From NCBI RefSeq assembly GCF_008329535.1, contig NZ_NPKR01000005.1, forward strand, positions 124,001-188,000: a stretch of DNA of 64,000 bases, given 5' to 3'. Below, in pieces: positions 27,665 to 35,621 of this stretch. The notes beneath the pieces were generated by a model, which had not been told where the DNA came from, ran no database searches, and was given only the letters and a program-made list of their open reading frames with translations. Position numbers and translations under genes: made by a program. Source of the stretch: Mycolicibacterium sp. P1-18. GTDB taxonomy: Bacteria; Actinomycetota; Actinomycetes; Mycobacteriales; Mycobacteriaceae. Each line of letters opens with the position of its first letter. Within the stretch, counting starts at the first letter, position 1.

Positions 27665-28762
27665 ATGAGCGACTCCGAATCTCCCGGGCCCTACCCACCC
27701 GGCTGGGTGCCCAGCGGACCGTCGACCCCACCCCGCAACACGAAGGTCCGATGGATCGTGGGCACCGTGGTGGTGGCCATCGTCGTCGCCGTCGGCGCCC
27801 TCGTGGTCGTCACCGGTCGCGACTTGGGCAGTGGCTCGGCGGGACCGGGCGCCTCGACGTCCGCAGAACCGCCGCCGAGGCCCGCGGCCGCCGACACCCT
27901 TCCGACGACCGTCGCCAGCGCCGACGACACCGGGCCGCTCGCCCTCCTCACCGCGGACGTGACGTGCGGATCGTGGGACAACGTCCAGACCGCGATCGGC
28001 GTCGCTCAGCGACGAGGCTGGGCGCAGCGCGATCCGTCGGTACCGGCGACGCAGTGGTCCCCGGACGTCCAGGCGCAGTACCAGGCGGTCGGCGACGCCC
28101 TGCGGAGCGGCACCGCCACCGCCGTCACGCTTGCCGCCCAGACCCCCAGCCGGGCGATGCGCGAGTTGTACGACGCGTTCGTCGTCTACGGACGCGCGTA
28201 CGCCGACGCCCTGCCCACCTACCAGGCGCAGGACGACGCCCTCGCGACGACGAGTCTGGCGGCACTCGACTCGATCACCAACGTCTGCGCGGCCAACCGG
28301 TCCATTACGGCGATGCCCAAGTTGCCCGACGTCGAACCGGCACCACCACCGACGGCGCCGCCGGTCGTCGGCGACCCGGCGAATCCGCCGCGCTTCCTGC
28401 CCGGCGCGCCGTCGAATCCGGTGTGCGACGCGTGGATTACGGCATCGGCGGACCTGCGCACCCAGATTCAGCCCTGGTTGGCACTCGACCCCGGTGTGGG
28501 CGTCGGCCAGTGGACCGCGGAGCAGCGGACGGTTCAGGACGACGCCGCCCAGACCTTCGCTGCCCACGCCGACGCCATGGAGGCCGCCGGCCGACGCAGC
28601 GGCAACGCCGTCTTCGAGGACTTCGCGACCTTCGGCGCGCTGTACCTCCGCGGCTTCGTCGCGGAGGAACCCCTCTACTGGTCGGGCGTGCACGACCTGG
28701 CCGAGGTCGGCATGTCGGTCGACGGCCTGCTCGCGGCGGCGTGTCAGGCCACCGCGAGCTGA
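27665..28762 (+). CDS. single-pass membrane protein, unknown function
   Basis: A 365-residue protein: a Pro/Gly/Ser-rich cytoplasmic N-terminus (about 1-28), one membrane helix (about 29-50), a Pro/Ala linker and an extracytoplasmic region. That region contains two similar helical halves, each with conserved-looking Cys-Trp/Ala segments (TCGSWDN and VCDAWITA), separated by a second Pro-rich linker near residue 220. This suggests an internal duplication of about 120 residues. I do not recognise the family. A TACCAT box ends eight bases before ATG 27665, compatible with a leaderless transcript. Confidence 0.75.
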   Translation: MSDSESPGPYPPGWVPSGPSTPPRNTKVRWIVGTVVVAIVVAVGALVVVTGRDLGSGSAGPGASTSAEPPPRPAAADTLPTTVASADDTGPLALLTADVTCGSWDNVQTAIGVAQRRGWAQRDPSVPATQWSPDVQAQYQAVGDALRSGTATAVTLAAQTPSRAMRELYDAFVVYGRAYADALPTYQAQDDALATTSLAALDSITNVCAANRSITAMPKLPDVEPAPPPTAPPVVGDPANPPRFLPGAPSNPVCDAWITASADLRTQIQPWLALDPGVGVGQWTAEQRTVQDDAAQTFAAHADAMEAAGRRSGNAVFEDFATFGALYLRGFVAEEPLYWSGVHDLAEVGMSVDGLLAAACQATAS

Positions 28763-28768
28763 CCGTCG

Positions 28769-30211
28769 TCAGGAGCGCTGACGGCCCCTTCGGTTCCGGA
28801 CCGTCGCGACGCCCGCGTCGACGAGAAGGAACGCCAGCAGGCTCATCCCGAACAGCGGCAGGAACCAGCCGACCCCGACGGCGACGAGCACGACCAACAA
28901 CGCTGTCGGCGTGGCTGATTGGCGCAACGCACCCCGCAGCGGCGGTCGGCCCGCCGCCCACGCACCGCCGCGGGTGGGTCTGCGCTGCCACCACATTCGG
29001 TAGCCCAGCACGATGCCGACGATCAGACCGACGGCGACGAGCGCCAGCACCGCCTGGTTCAGCACGCCGAACAGCACCCCCATGTGCGCGTCGATCGCCC
29101 AGTTGGTCAGCTTCGCGAGGACGGGCCAGTCCGCGAAGTTCACCCGGTCGGTGACTCGACCCGTGTCCGGGTCGACGGTGATCGCGTCGTAGCGGGTCGG
29201 CCAGTCGCGCTTCTTCTCGGTGACCTTCCACCCCTGCCCGGCCTCGGCCGGCGGGTACATCCACATCGGTCCGGACAGGCCGGCCTTCTGAGCGGCTGAC
29301 AACGCGACGTCGGCACCGCGCGACCCGTCGACGCCCGCGGCCGGCGCGGCCTCGTGGTGATGCTCGGCCGGCATCGGGTTCGAGCCCGGCGCGGCGGTCA
29401 GCACGGTGTCCACCGTGGGGGCCGTCATGTTCAGGTGCGCCTGGATCTGGTTCACCGACTGGCCGCCGTAGCGCGACCAGGTGATGCCGGTGACCGACAG
29501 CCCGAGCAGTGCCACGACGATCCAGACGCCGAGCGCACCGTGCCAGGACAACGTCTTTCGCCGCCCCGTCGCCGTCCGGTCCGGCGTCGCGAGACGACGC
29601 AGCGAGCCGGTGCGGGCCCGCCGCCCGATCCACAGCACCAGCCCCGACAGCGCGATCACCCAGAGCCAGCTCGCGGCAAGCTCGCTGTAGTTGCGTCCGA
29701 CCGCACCCAGGTGCAGGTTGCGGTGCAGCTCGTCGAACCACGCCCGCAACGGCATCCACTGGCCGAACGTGGTCAACGCACCTCGTACCTGCCCGGTGTA
29801 CGGGTCGACGAAGACGGTGCGGGCGTAGTCGGGCGGTACGTCCTCCACCGCCAGGGTCACCTGCGTCGTCTCGTCCGCTTCAGCGGGCGGACGAATGCTC
29901 TCGACGGTGCCCTCGGGATGGGCGGCGCGGACCGCGTTCAACTGATCGGCCAGGGTCAGCCGCGTCTCCCCGACGTGGTCGACGGTGAGCTCGTGGCGGA
30001 ACACCGTCGAGTCGATCTGCGGGATCAGGGCGTACAGCAGTCCCGTGATCGCCGCGATCAGGATGAAGGGGCCGACGAAGACCCCGGCGTAGAAGTGCAG
30101 TCGCAGCAGCAGAGGTCGAATACCCCTGCGGCCAGGTTCGTTTCGTGGCGGGGGGTGGCCCGCCGAGGTGGTCGGTGACGGGTCGGTGCGATCGTCTGGG
30201 GTCGTGGTCAC
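28769..30211 (-). CDS. PepSY-associated transmembrane protein (PiuB-like)
   Basis: A 480-residue protein of the PepSY_TM family, sometimes called iron-regulated or flavin-transferring membrane reductases. Four helix bundles are seen: LHFYAGVFVGPFILIAAITG near the N-terminus, LAASWLWVIALSGLVLWIG, a WHGALGVWIVVALLGLSVTG segment, and NWAIDAHMGVLFG before the last helix. Conserved His in the first, third and fourth suggest haem binding. A His-rich loop (PAEHHHEAAP) lies between. GTG 30211 is preferred; ATG 30280 would add 23 residues. Downstream of the membrane protein gene on the same strand. Confidence 0.88.
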   Translation of the reverse strand: MTTTPDDRTDPSPTTSAGHPPPRNEPGRRGIRPLLLRLHFYAGVFVGPFILIAAITGLLYALIPQIDSTVFRHELTVDHVGETRLTLADQLNAVRAAHPEGTVESIRPPAEADETTQVTLAVEDVPPDYARTVFVDPYTGQVRGALTTFGQWMPLRAWFDELHRNLHLGAVGRNYSELAASWLWVIALSGLVLWIGRRARTGSLRRLATPDRTATGRRKTLSWHGALGVWIVVALLGLSVTGITWSRYGGQSVNQIQAHLNMTAPTVDTVLTAAPGSNPMPAEHHHEAAPAAGVDGSRGADVALSAAQKAGLSGPMWMYPPAEAGQGWKVTEKKRDWPTRYDAITVDPDTGRVTDRVNFADWPVLAKLTNWAIDAHMGVLFGVLNQAVLALVAVGLIVGIVLGYRMWWQRRPTRGGAWAAGRPPLRGALRQSATPTALLVVLVAVGVGWFLPLFGMSLLAFLLVDAGVATVRNRRGRQRS

Positions 30212-30301
30212 GACGAATGAGTCCCTTCGTGCGGGCACGGTGGCCCGCAATGGTGCGACGCTGCCGCCACGAGGCGGCACGGCGATGGTCGGTGACGGGC
30301 G

Positions 30302-30850
30302 CTAGGCGCCGAGCGGTGACCATGCCGGCGGTGCGCGCATTCCCAGACCGGAACACAACGAATTCGCCTGTGGGACGACGACGTCGACGGGCCACCAGGA
30401 CCGCCTGACCGCGGTCGGCGACCGGTCGAGGGCCACCAGCCGAAGCCAGTTCGACACCGACGACGCGAGGACGTACAGATACTCCGACGCACTGATCAGC
30501 ACCGCCAGGACGACGGCGGCGCCGACGTGCGCCACGAGCATCGGCGCCGACGTCGTCGCGGCGCCGTGGTGCCCGCCGGCGACCACCAGCGCGAGGTGAC
30601 CGAGGAACTGCGCTGCGCACAACGCCGCGACCAGGGTGGCGACGTCGGGGGTTCGTCCGGTTCGCGGGACGCGGGACGCGACACCGCCGACCGTGGCACA
30701 CACCAGCAGCAGGGTGGGCACGGCCGCACCCGACGGCAGTCCGCCGCCGCCGACGGTGTGGGCGAGTGCGGTCGTCAGCGCCGAGCAGCCGCCGACCAAT
30801 GCGCCGCGCAGGTGCGCGGCACGGGCGGACGGCGAGCTCACCCGCCGCAC
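30302..30850 (-). CDS. membrane protein, 182 aa, unknown function
   Basis: A 182-residue protein with four to five hydrophobic helices (about 18-35, 42-60, 70-90, 103-128) and a polar C-terminus. A His-rich loop (VVAGGHHGAA) lies between helices. Proteins of this type often stand next to PepSY_TM genes, as here. The start is GTG 30850; GTG 30841 is possible. It follows the kinase gene by 23 bp and probably shares its transcript. Confidence 0.7.
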   Translation of the reverse strand: MRRVSSPSARAAHLRGALVGGCSALTTALAHTVGGGGLPSGAAVPTLLLVCATVGGVASRVPRTGRTPDVATLVAALCAAQFLGHLALVVAGGHHGAATTSAPMLVAHVGAAVVLAVLISASEYLYVLASSVSNWLRLVALDRSPTAVRRSWWPVDVVVPQANSLCSGLGMRAPPAWSPLGA

Positions 30851-30873
30851 CTTACCGGCGCACCCGCCGGACG

Positions 30874-32019
30874 TCAGTCGCGGTGCTTCGGGCCCTTGTC
30901 CTTGCCGGGGCCCTTGCCGGGTGGTGGACCGGCGGGTGCAACCGGCTGAACCGTCGTGGACGACACCGGTTCCGGCGGCGTGCTCGTCGCCGAGGGCGAC
31001 GGCGTAGAGGTGGTGGTCGACGTGCCGGTCGTGGCGGGGACGTCCCGCGACGTCGGCAGCAGTGCCACGGCCAGCGCGGCGACGACGAGCGCGACGACGA
31101 TCCCGATCACCGCCAGCACGGTCCCGCGCCGGGCCGGCCGGGGCTCGGTGCGTGGGTCCGCGCTCGGCACGACCGGCGCGAACGGCGCGGTGAACACCCG
31201 GGTGCTCGGTCGCGGGGCCGCGAGAGCCGCGCGCATCTGGTCGGCGCTGGCGAACCGGGCGCGCGGATCGAGTGCCAGGGCCCGTTCGATCACGGAGACC
31301 AGTGCCGGGTCGACACCGGCGGTGACCGACGCCAGCGGCACGTGCGCGCCGTGCAGGATCGCCGCGGCGAGGGCCTGAACGTCGCTCTGCGGGAACGGCG
31401 GCCGACCGGCGATCAGCTCGTAGCCCACCACGCCCACCGCGTACAGGTCGTCGGCCATCGACGACGGTGCCCCGGCCAGGCGCTGGGGGCTGGTGTACGC
31501 CATCGTCCCGACCAGCTGACCCGTGGCGGTGTGGCCGCCGTCGTCGGTCTTGGCGATGCCGAAGTCGGCGACCTTGACGGCTCCGCCGGGGCCGGCCGTC
31601 AACAGGTTGGCCGGCTTGATGTCGCGGTGGACGACGCCGGCGGCGTGTGCGACCGACAACGCGGCGAGGACCTCGTCGAGGATGGCGCGCACCCGGATCG
31701 GCGGCAGCGGCCCGCGCCCGAGCTCGTCGATCAGCGTGCTTCCCGGCAGCCGCTCCATCACGATGTACGGGGTGCCACCGTGATGGCCGTAGTCGTGCAC
31801 GGCGACGATATTCGGGTGCGAGAGACGCGCCGCGGCGCGCGCCTCCTCCTCGAAGCGGGCCCGGGCGTCGGGCCGCGCGCCCAAGGCGGGATGAAGCAGC
31901 TTCACCGCGACCGCGCGGCCCAGCCGGGCGTCCCAGCCGTCGCGAACCTCGGCCATCCCCCCGACGCCGAGTACGCCCCGGAGCTCGTAGCGGCCGCCGA
32001 GTACCTCAGGTCCAGCCAC
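30874..32019 (-). CDS. membrane-anchored Ser/Thr protein kinase
   Basis: A 381-residue Hanks-type kinase. The Gly-rich loop is GVGGMAEV, ATP-binding Lys40 lies in VAVKLL, the catalytic loop is HRDIKPAN (Asp133), DFG is at 152-154, and the activation segment ends GTMAYTSPQRL. A single membrane helix follows at about 297-320. The short outer tail is Thr/Ser/Pro-rich and ends in a Lys/Gly-rich, positively charged stretch (PGKGPGKDKGPKHRD), with no PASTA or NHL sensor. Start GTG 32019. It sits 30 bp downstream of gabD2 on the same strand. Confidence 0.93.
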   Translation of the reverse strand: MAGPEVLGGRYELRGVLGVGGMAEVRDGWDARLGRAVAVKLLHPALGARPDARARFEEEARAAARLSHPNIVAVHDYGHHGGTPYIVMERLPGSTLIDELGRGPLPPIRVRAILDEVLAALSVAHAAGVVHRDIKPANLLTAGPGGAVKVADFGIAKTDDGGHTATGQLVGTMAYTSPQRLAGAPSSMADDLYAVGVVGYELIAGRPPFPQSDVQALAAAILHGAHVPLASVTAGVDPALVSVIERALALDPRARFASADQMRAALAAPRPSTRVFTAPFAPVVPSADPRTEPRPARRGTVLAVIGIVVALVVAALAVALLPTSRDVPATTGTSTTTSTPSPSATSTPPEPVSSTTVQPVAPAGPPPGKGPGKDKGPKHRD

Positions 32020-32049
32020 GCGACCTGCGTTTCGACCGGCTCGGCGAAC

Positions 32050-33603
32050 TCAACGGCCGGGCAACCACTGCAGCGCCTTGACGAACGGCGGCATCACCTT
32101 TGCCCACACCTTCGGCGGAAGACCCCGCGGCCCACCGAGATTGAGGACGCGGGTGGTCGCGATGGTCTGCGGTTCGGTGTACTTGACCAGACCCTCGGGA
32201 CCGTGACGACGGCCCATGCCGGACACGCCCATGCCACCCATCGGGGCGGCGGTGCTGCCCCACGTGGGCGCATAACCCTCGTCGACGTTGACGGTGCCTG
32301 CGTGGATGCGGGCGGCGATGTCCTCGCCGTCGCGCTTGGTGGCGGCCCACACACTGGCGTTCAGCCCGTATTCGGTGTCGTTGGCGCGGGCGACGGCCTC
32401 GTCGACGTTCGCCACCGGATAGATCGAGACGAGCGGTCCGAACGTCTCCTCGCGGTAGCAGTCGGCGTCCTCGGGCACGTTGGTCAGCACGGTCGGCTCG
32501 AAGAACAGTGGTCCCAGGTCGGGTCGGGCCTTGCCGCCCGCCACGACGGTCGCGCCCTTCACGACCGCGTCGTCGACGTGGGCGGAGACGGCCTTCACCT
32601 GCTCCTCGGAGATGAGGCTGCCCATCTCGACGCCGAACTCGTAGCCGCCGCGGAACGTCATCTTGCGCACGCGCTCGCCGAACACGCGGGTGAACTCCTC
32701 GGCGACGGACTGCTCGACGTAGATGCGCTCGATCGAGATGCACAGCTGCCCGGAGTTGGCGAAGCAGGCGCGCACGGCGGCGTCGGCGACCTCGCGCAGG
32801 TTCGCGCCGGCCGTCACGATCATCGGGTTCTTGCCGCCGAGCTCGGCCGAGAAGCCGATCAGCCGACGACCGGCCTGCTCGGCCAACAGCTGACCCGTGG
32901 CAGTGGACCCGGTGAACATCAGGTACTCGGTGTTCTCCACCAGGGCCGTGCCGACCACGGAGCCCTGCCCGGGGACCACGGCGAACAGGTCGCGCGGCAG
33001 ACCGGCGTCGTAGAGCAACTCGACGCAGGCCAGCGCGCAGTACGGCGTCTGACTGTCGGGCTTGAGCACCACGGCGTTGCCGGCGAGCAGCGCGGCGATC
33101 GCGTCGGACACCGCCAGCGTCATCGGGTAGTTCCACGGCGAGATGACGCCGACGACGCCCTTGGGTTGGTAGCGCACCACGGTCTTGGTGAGGCCCGGCA
33201 GCATGCCCGTCACCCGCTGCGGGCGCAGCAGCTTGGGCGCGACGCGCGCGTAGTGGCGGGCCGTCATCGCGATGTCGAGGATCTCCTCCTGAGCGGCGTT
33301 GCGGGACTTGCCCGTCTCGGCCTGAGCCATGTCCATCAGCTGCTCGAGGTTCTTGAGCACCAGGTCGCGGTAGCGATGGAAGATCGCGGCGCGCTCGCCG
33401 ACGGGCCGGGCCGCCCATTCCCTCTGGGCCACCCGGGCGCGCCCGATGGCGTCCAGGGCGTCCTGCGCGGTGCCGACCGGAATGGTGGTCAACTCCTTGC
33501 CGGAGAACACCTCGACCACCGAGCGGGTGGGGCGCTCGGAGGCGTCCGGAATGGCGATCAGGTCGGCGAGACGCGCAAACGTGGCGGCGGACGGTGCGGG
33601 CAT
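32050..33603 (-). CDS. gabD2: succinate-semialdehyde dehydrogenase
   Basis: A 517-residue NAD(P)-dependent aldehyde dehydrogenase, very similar along its length to M. tuberculosis GabD2 (Rv1731, 518 aa), starting MPAPSA. Catalytic Glu254 is in ELGGKN and nucleophile Cys288 in GQLCIS; ISPWNYP and KPDSQTP line the cofactor and substrate sites. It converts succinic semialdehyde to succinate, linking GABA or 2-oxoglutarate breakdown to the TCA cycle. ATG 33603 follows GAGGAGCC. It is the first gene of a minus-strand group that continues with a kinase and two membrane proteins. Confidence 0.93.
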   Translation of the reverse strand: MPAPSAATFARLADLIAIPDASERPTRSVVEVFSGKELTTIPVGTAQDALDAIGRARVAQREWAARPVGERAAIFHRYRDLVLKNLEQLMDMAQAETGKSRNAAQEEILDIAMTARHYARVAPKLLRPQRVTGMLPGLTKTVVRYQPKGVVGVISPWNYPMTLAVSDAIAALLAGNAVVLKPDSQTPYCALACVELLYDAGLPRDLFAVVPGQGSVVGTALVENTEYLMFTGSTATGQLLAEQAGRRLIGFSAELGGKNPMIVTAGANLREVADAAVRACFANSGQLCISIERIYVEQSVAEEFTRVFGERVRKMTFRGGYEFGVEMGSLISEEQVKAVSAHVDDAVVKGATVVAGGKARPDLGPLFFEPTVLTNVPEDADCYREETFGPLVSIYPVANVDEAVARANDTEYGLNASVWAATKRDGEDIAARIHAGTVNVDEGYAPTWGSTAAPMGGMGVSGMGRRHGPEGLVKYTEPQTIATTRVLNLGGPRGLPPKVWAKVMPPFVKALQWLPGR

Positions 33604-33784
33604 GATGGCTCCTCGGACGATGGATCGCGGTGATCGGCAGTCACCGCAGTTCTACCCGATTCAACAGGTCGGCAAAGATTCGGCTGCAGGCGAGGGTGGG
33701 GCGTGAATTCACTCGCGGCGGATGGCTCGTCGTAGGATTCCATCGCCCGGCGACCGCCATGGCAACCACAGGACAGATAGCCCT

Positions 33785-35611
33785 ATGACCACCCCTCAGC
33801 GATTGTCCGACCGCTACGAACTCGGGGAAATCCTCGGGTTCGGTGGCATGTCGGAGGTTCATCTCGCCCGTGACGTGCGGTTACACCGCGACGTCGCGGT
33901 CAAGGTGCTGCGCGCGGACCTGGCGAGGGATCCGACGTTCTTCCTGCGGTTTAGTCGCGAGGCGCGCAATGCCGCCGGGCTGAACCACCCCGCGATCGTC
34001 GCGGTCTACGACAGCGGCGAGGCCGACACCCCCGACGGTCCGCTGCCCTACATCGTCATGGAGTACGTGGACGGCGTCACGCTGCGCGACGTCATCCGCA
34101 ACGACGGTCCGGTCGACCCGCGTCGCGCCGTCGAGATCATCGCCGACGCGTGCCAGGCGTTGAACTACAGCCACCAGCACGGCATCGTCCACCGCGACGT
34201 CAAGCCCGCCAACATCATGATCGACCGGGCCGGCGCGGTGAAGGTGATGGACTTCGGCATCGCCCGCGCGCTGCATGACGACGGCGCCAAGCTGACCCAG
34301 ACCTCGGCCGTCATCGGCACCGCGCAGTACCTGTCGCCCGAGCAGGCCAGCGGCGAAACCGTCGACGCCCGCTCCGACGTGTACTCGCTGGGTTGCGTGT
34401 TCTACGAGTTGCTCACCGGGGAGCCGCCGTTCATCGGCGACACTCCCGTCTCGGTGGCCTATCAGCACGTGCGCAAGGACCCGCCGCCACCGTCGCGGCG
34501 CAATCCCGCGTTGTCGCCCGACCTGGACGCCGTGGTGCTCAAGTCCCTCGCCAAGAACCCCGCCAACCGCTACCAGACCGCCGCCGAGATGCGCGACGAC
34601 CTGATCCGCGTGCGCGACGGCCTCACGCCCTCGGCACCGAAGGTGTTCACCGACGCCGAACACGCCGACCTCGCCTCCACCTCGCCCGGGCATCGCCGGG
34701 CGGCCCGCGCCGGCGGCTCGGGCCGGCGGTGGCTGGCCGTGGGGGCGGTGCTCACCGTGCTCGCCGTCGTGGTGGCGCTTGCCGTCAACGTGTTCGTCGG
34801 TGATCGCCAACGGGTCCCCGACCTCCGCGGTCAGGGGCAGGCCGACGCCCAGGTGTCGCTGCAGAACCTGGGCTTCAAGACCATCGTCAACCCCGAACCG
34901 AACTCCACGGTCCAGCGCGGGCTGGTCATCAGCACCGACCCCGGCGCCGACTCCACCGCGCGGGTCGACGACACGATCGCCATCAACGTCTCCAGCGGTC
35001 CGGAGCAGCGCCAGGTTCCCGACGTCTCCAATCTGAGCCCGGCGGAGGCTGCCGCCAGACTGACGCAAGCCGGTTTCGGGGACGTCGGCCGCAGCGAGGC
35101 GGCCCACCCCACGGTGCCCAAGGGCGCGGTGAGCGGCACCAGTCCCCCGGCGGGCACCTCGGTCGCCGTCACCGACCAGATCACCATCCTGATCAGCACC
35201 GGTCCCGGCGCCGTGTCGCTGCCCGACGTGGTGACCCAACCCGCCGACGTGGCGACCAAGAATCTCACCATTGCGGGGTTCACCAAGATCCTCACCGCAC
35301 CGGTCGACAGTCTCCTGCCCGCCGGACAGGTGGTGGCCACCGATCCGCCTGCTGGCACCGAACTTCCCGTCGACGCGCCGGTCACCGTGAAGGTCTCCAA
35401 GGGCAACCAGGTGCTGATGCCCGACCTCTCGGGCAAGTTCCACGACGACGTCGTGCAGCGCCTGGCCCAACTCGGTTTCACCGTTCCGGTCACCGTCGGG
35501 CCCGCCGTCGACGCCGGCGCCGCCGGTCACTTCAGGGTCGTTCAACAGGATCCCCCGGCCAACACACCCGTCAACCGCGACGCCACGGTCACCGTCGACT
35601 ACGGCTCCTGA
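33785..35611 (+). CDS. PknB-like Ser/Thr kinase with four PASTA repeats
   Basis: A 608-residue receptor kinase nearly collinear with M. tuberculosis PknB (626 aa). The kinase domain has GFGGMSEVH, Lys40 (VAVK), HRDVKPAN (Asp138), DFG 156-158 and an activation loop with the PknB autophosphorylation pair Thr171/Thr173 (LTQTSAVIGTAQYLSPEQ). The juxtamembrane segment is shorter than in PknB. One membrane helix (about 318-340) is followed by four PASTA repeats, which bind muropeptides or lipid II. ATG 33785 is preceded by AGGACAG. It is not in the pknB-pknA-pbpA-rodA-pstP operon, so it is a second copy. Confidence 0.93.
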   Translation: MTTPQRLSDRYELGEILGFGGMSEVHLARDVRLHRDVAVKVLRADLARDPTFFLRFSREARNAAGLNHPAIVAVYDSGEADTPDGPLPYIVMEYVDGVTLRDVIRNDGPVDPRRAVEIIADACQALNYSHQHGIVHRDVKPANIMIDRAGAVKVMDFGIARALHDDGAKLTQTSAVIGTAQYLSPEQASGETVDARSDVYSLGCVFYELLTGEPPFIGDTPVSVAYQHVRKDPPPPSRRNPALSPDLDAVVLKSLAKNPANRYQTAAEMRDDLIRVRDGLTPSAPKVFTDAEHADLASTSPGHRRAARAGGSGRRWLAVGAVLTVLAVVVALAVNVFVGDRQRVPDLRGQGQADAQVSLQNLGFKTIVNPEPNSTVQRGLVISTDPGADSTARVDDTIAINVSSGPEQRQVPDVSNLSPAEAAARLTQAGFGDVGRSEAAHPTVPKGAVSGTSPPAGTSVAVTDQITILISTGPGAVSLPDVVTQPADVATKNLTIAGFTKILTAPVDSLLPAGQVVATDPPAGTELPVDAPVTVKVSKGNQVLMPDLSGKFHDDVVQRLAQLGFTVPVTVGPAVDAGAAGHFRVVQQDPPANTPVNRDATVTVDYGS

Positions 35612-35621
35612 CCGCGCGATC

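Noticed and set aside
24577..27666. A 1029-codon open frame overlapping the PE-PPE and GT-C-like genes
   Set aside because: Arg/Gly/Ala-rich, no recognisable motif, and covers two better supported genes on both strands.
30766..33633. A 955-codon plus-strand frame across the kinase and gabD2
   Set aside because: Runs antisense to genes with intact catalytic motifs; shows no domain itself.
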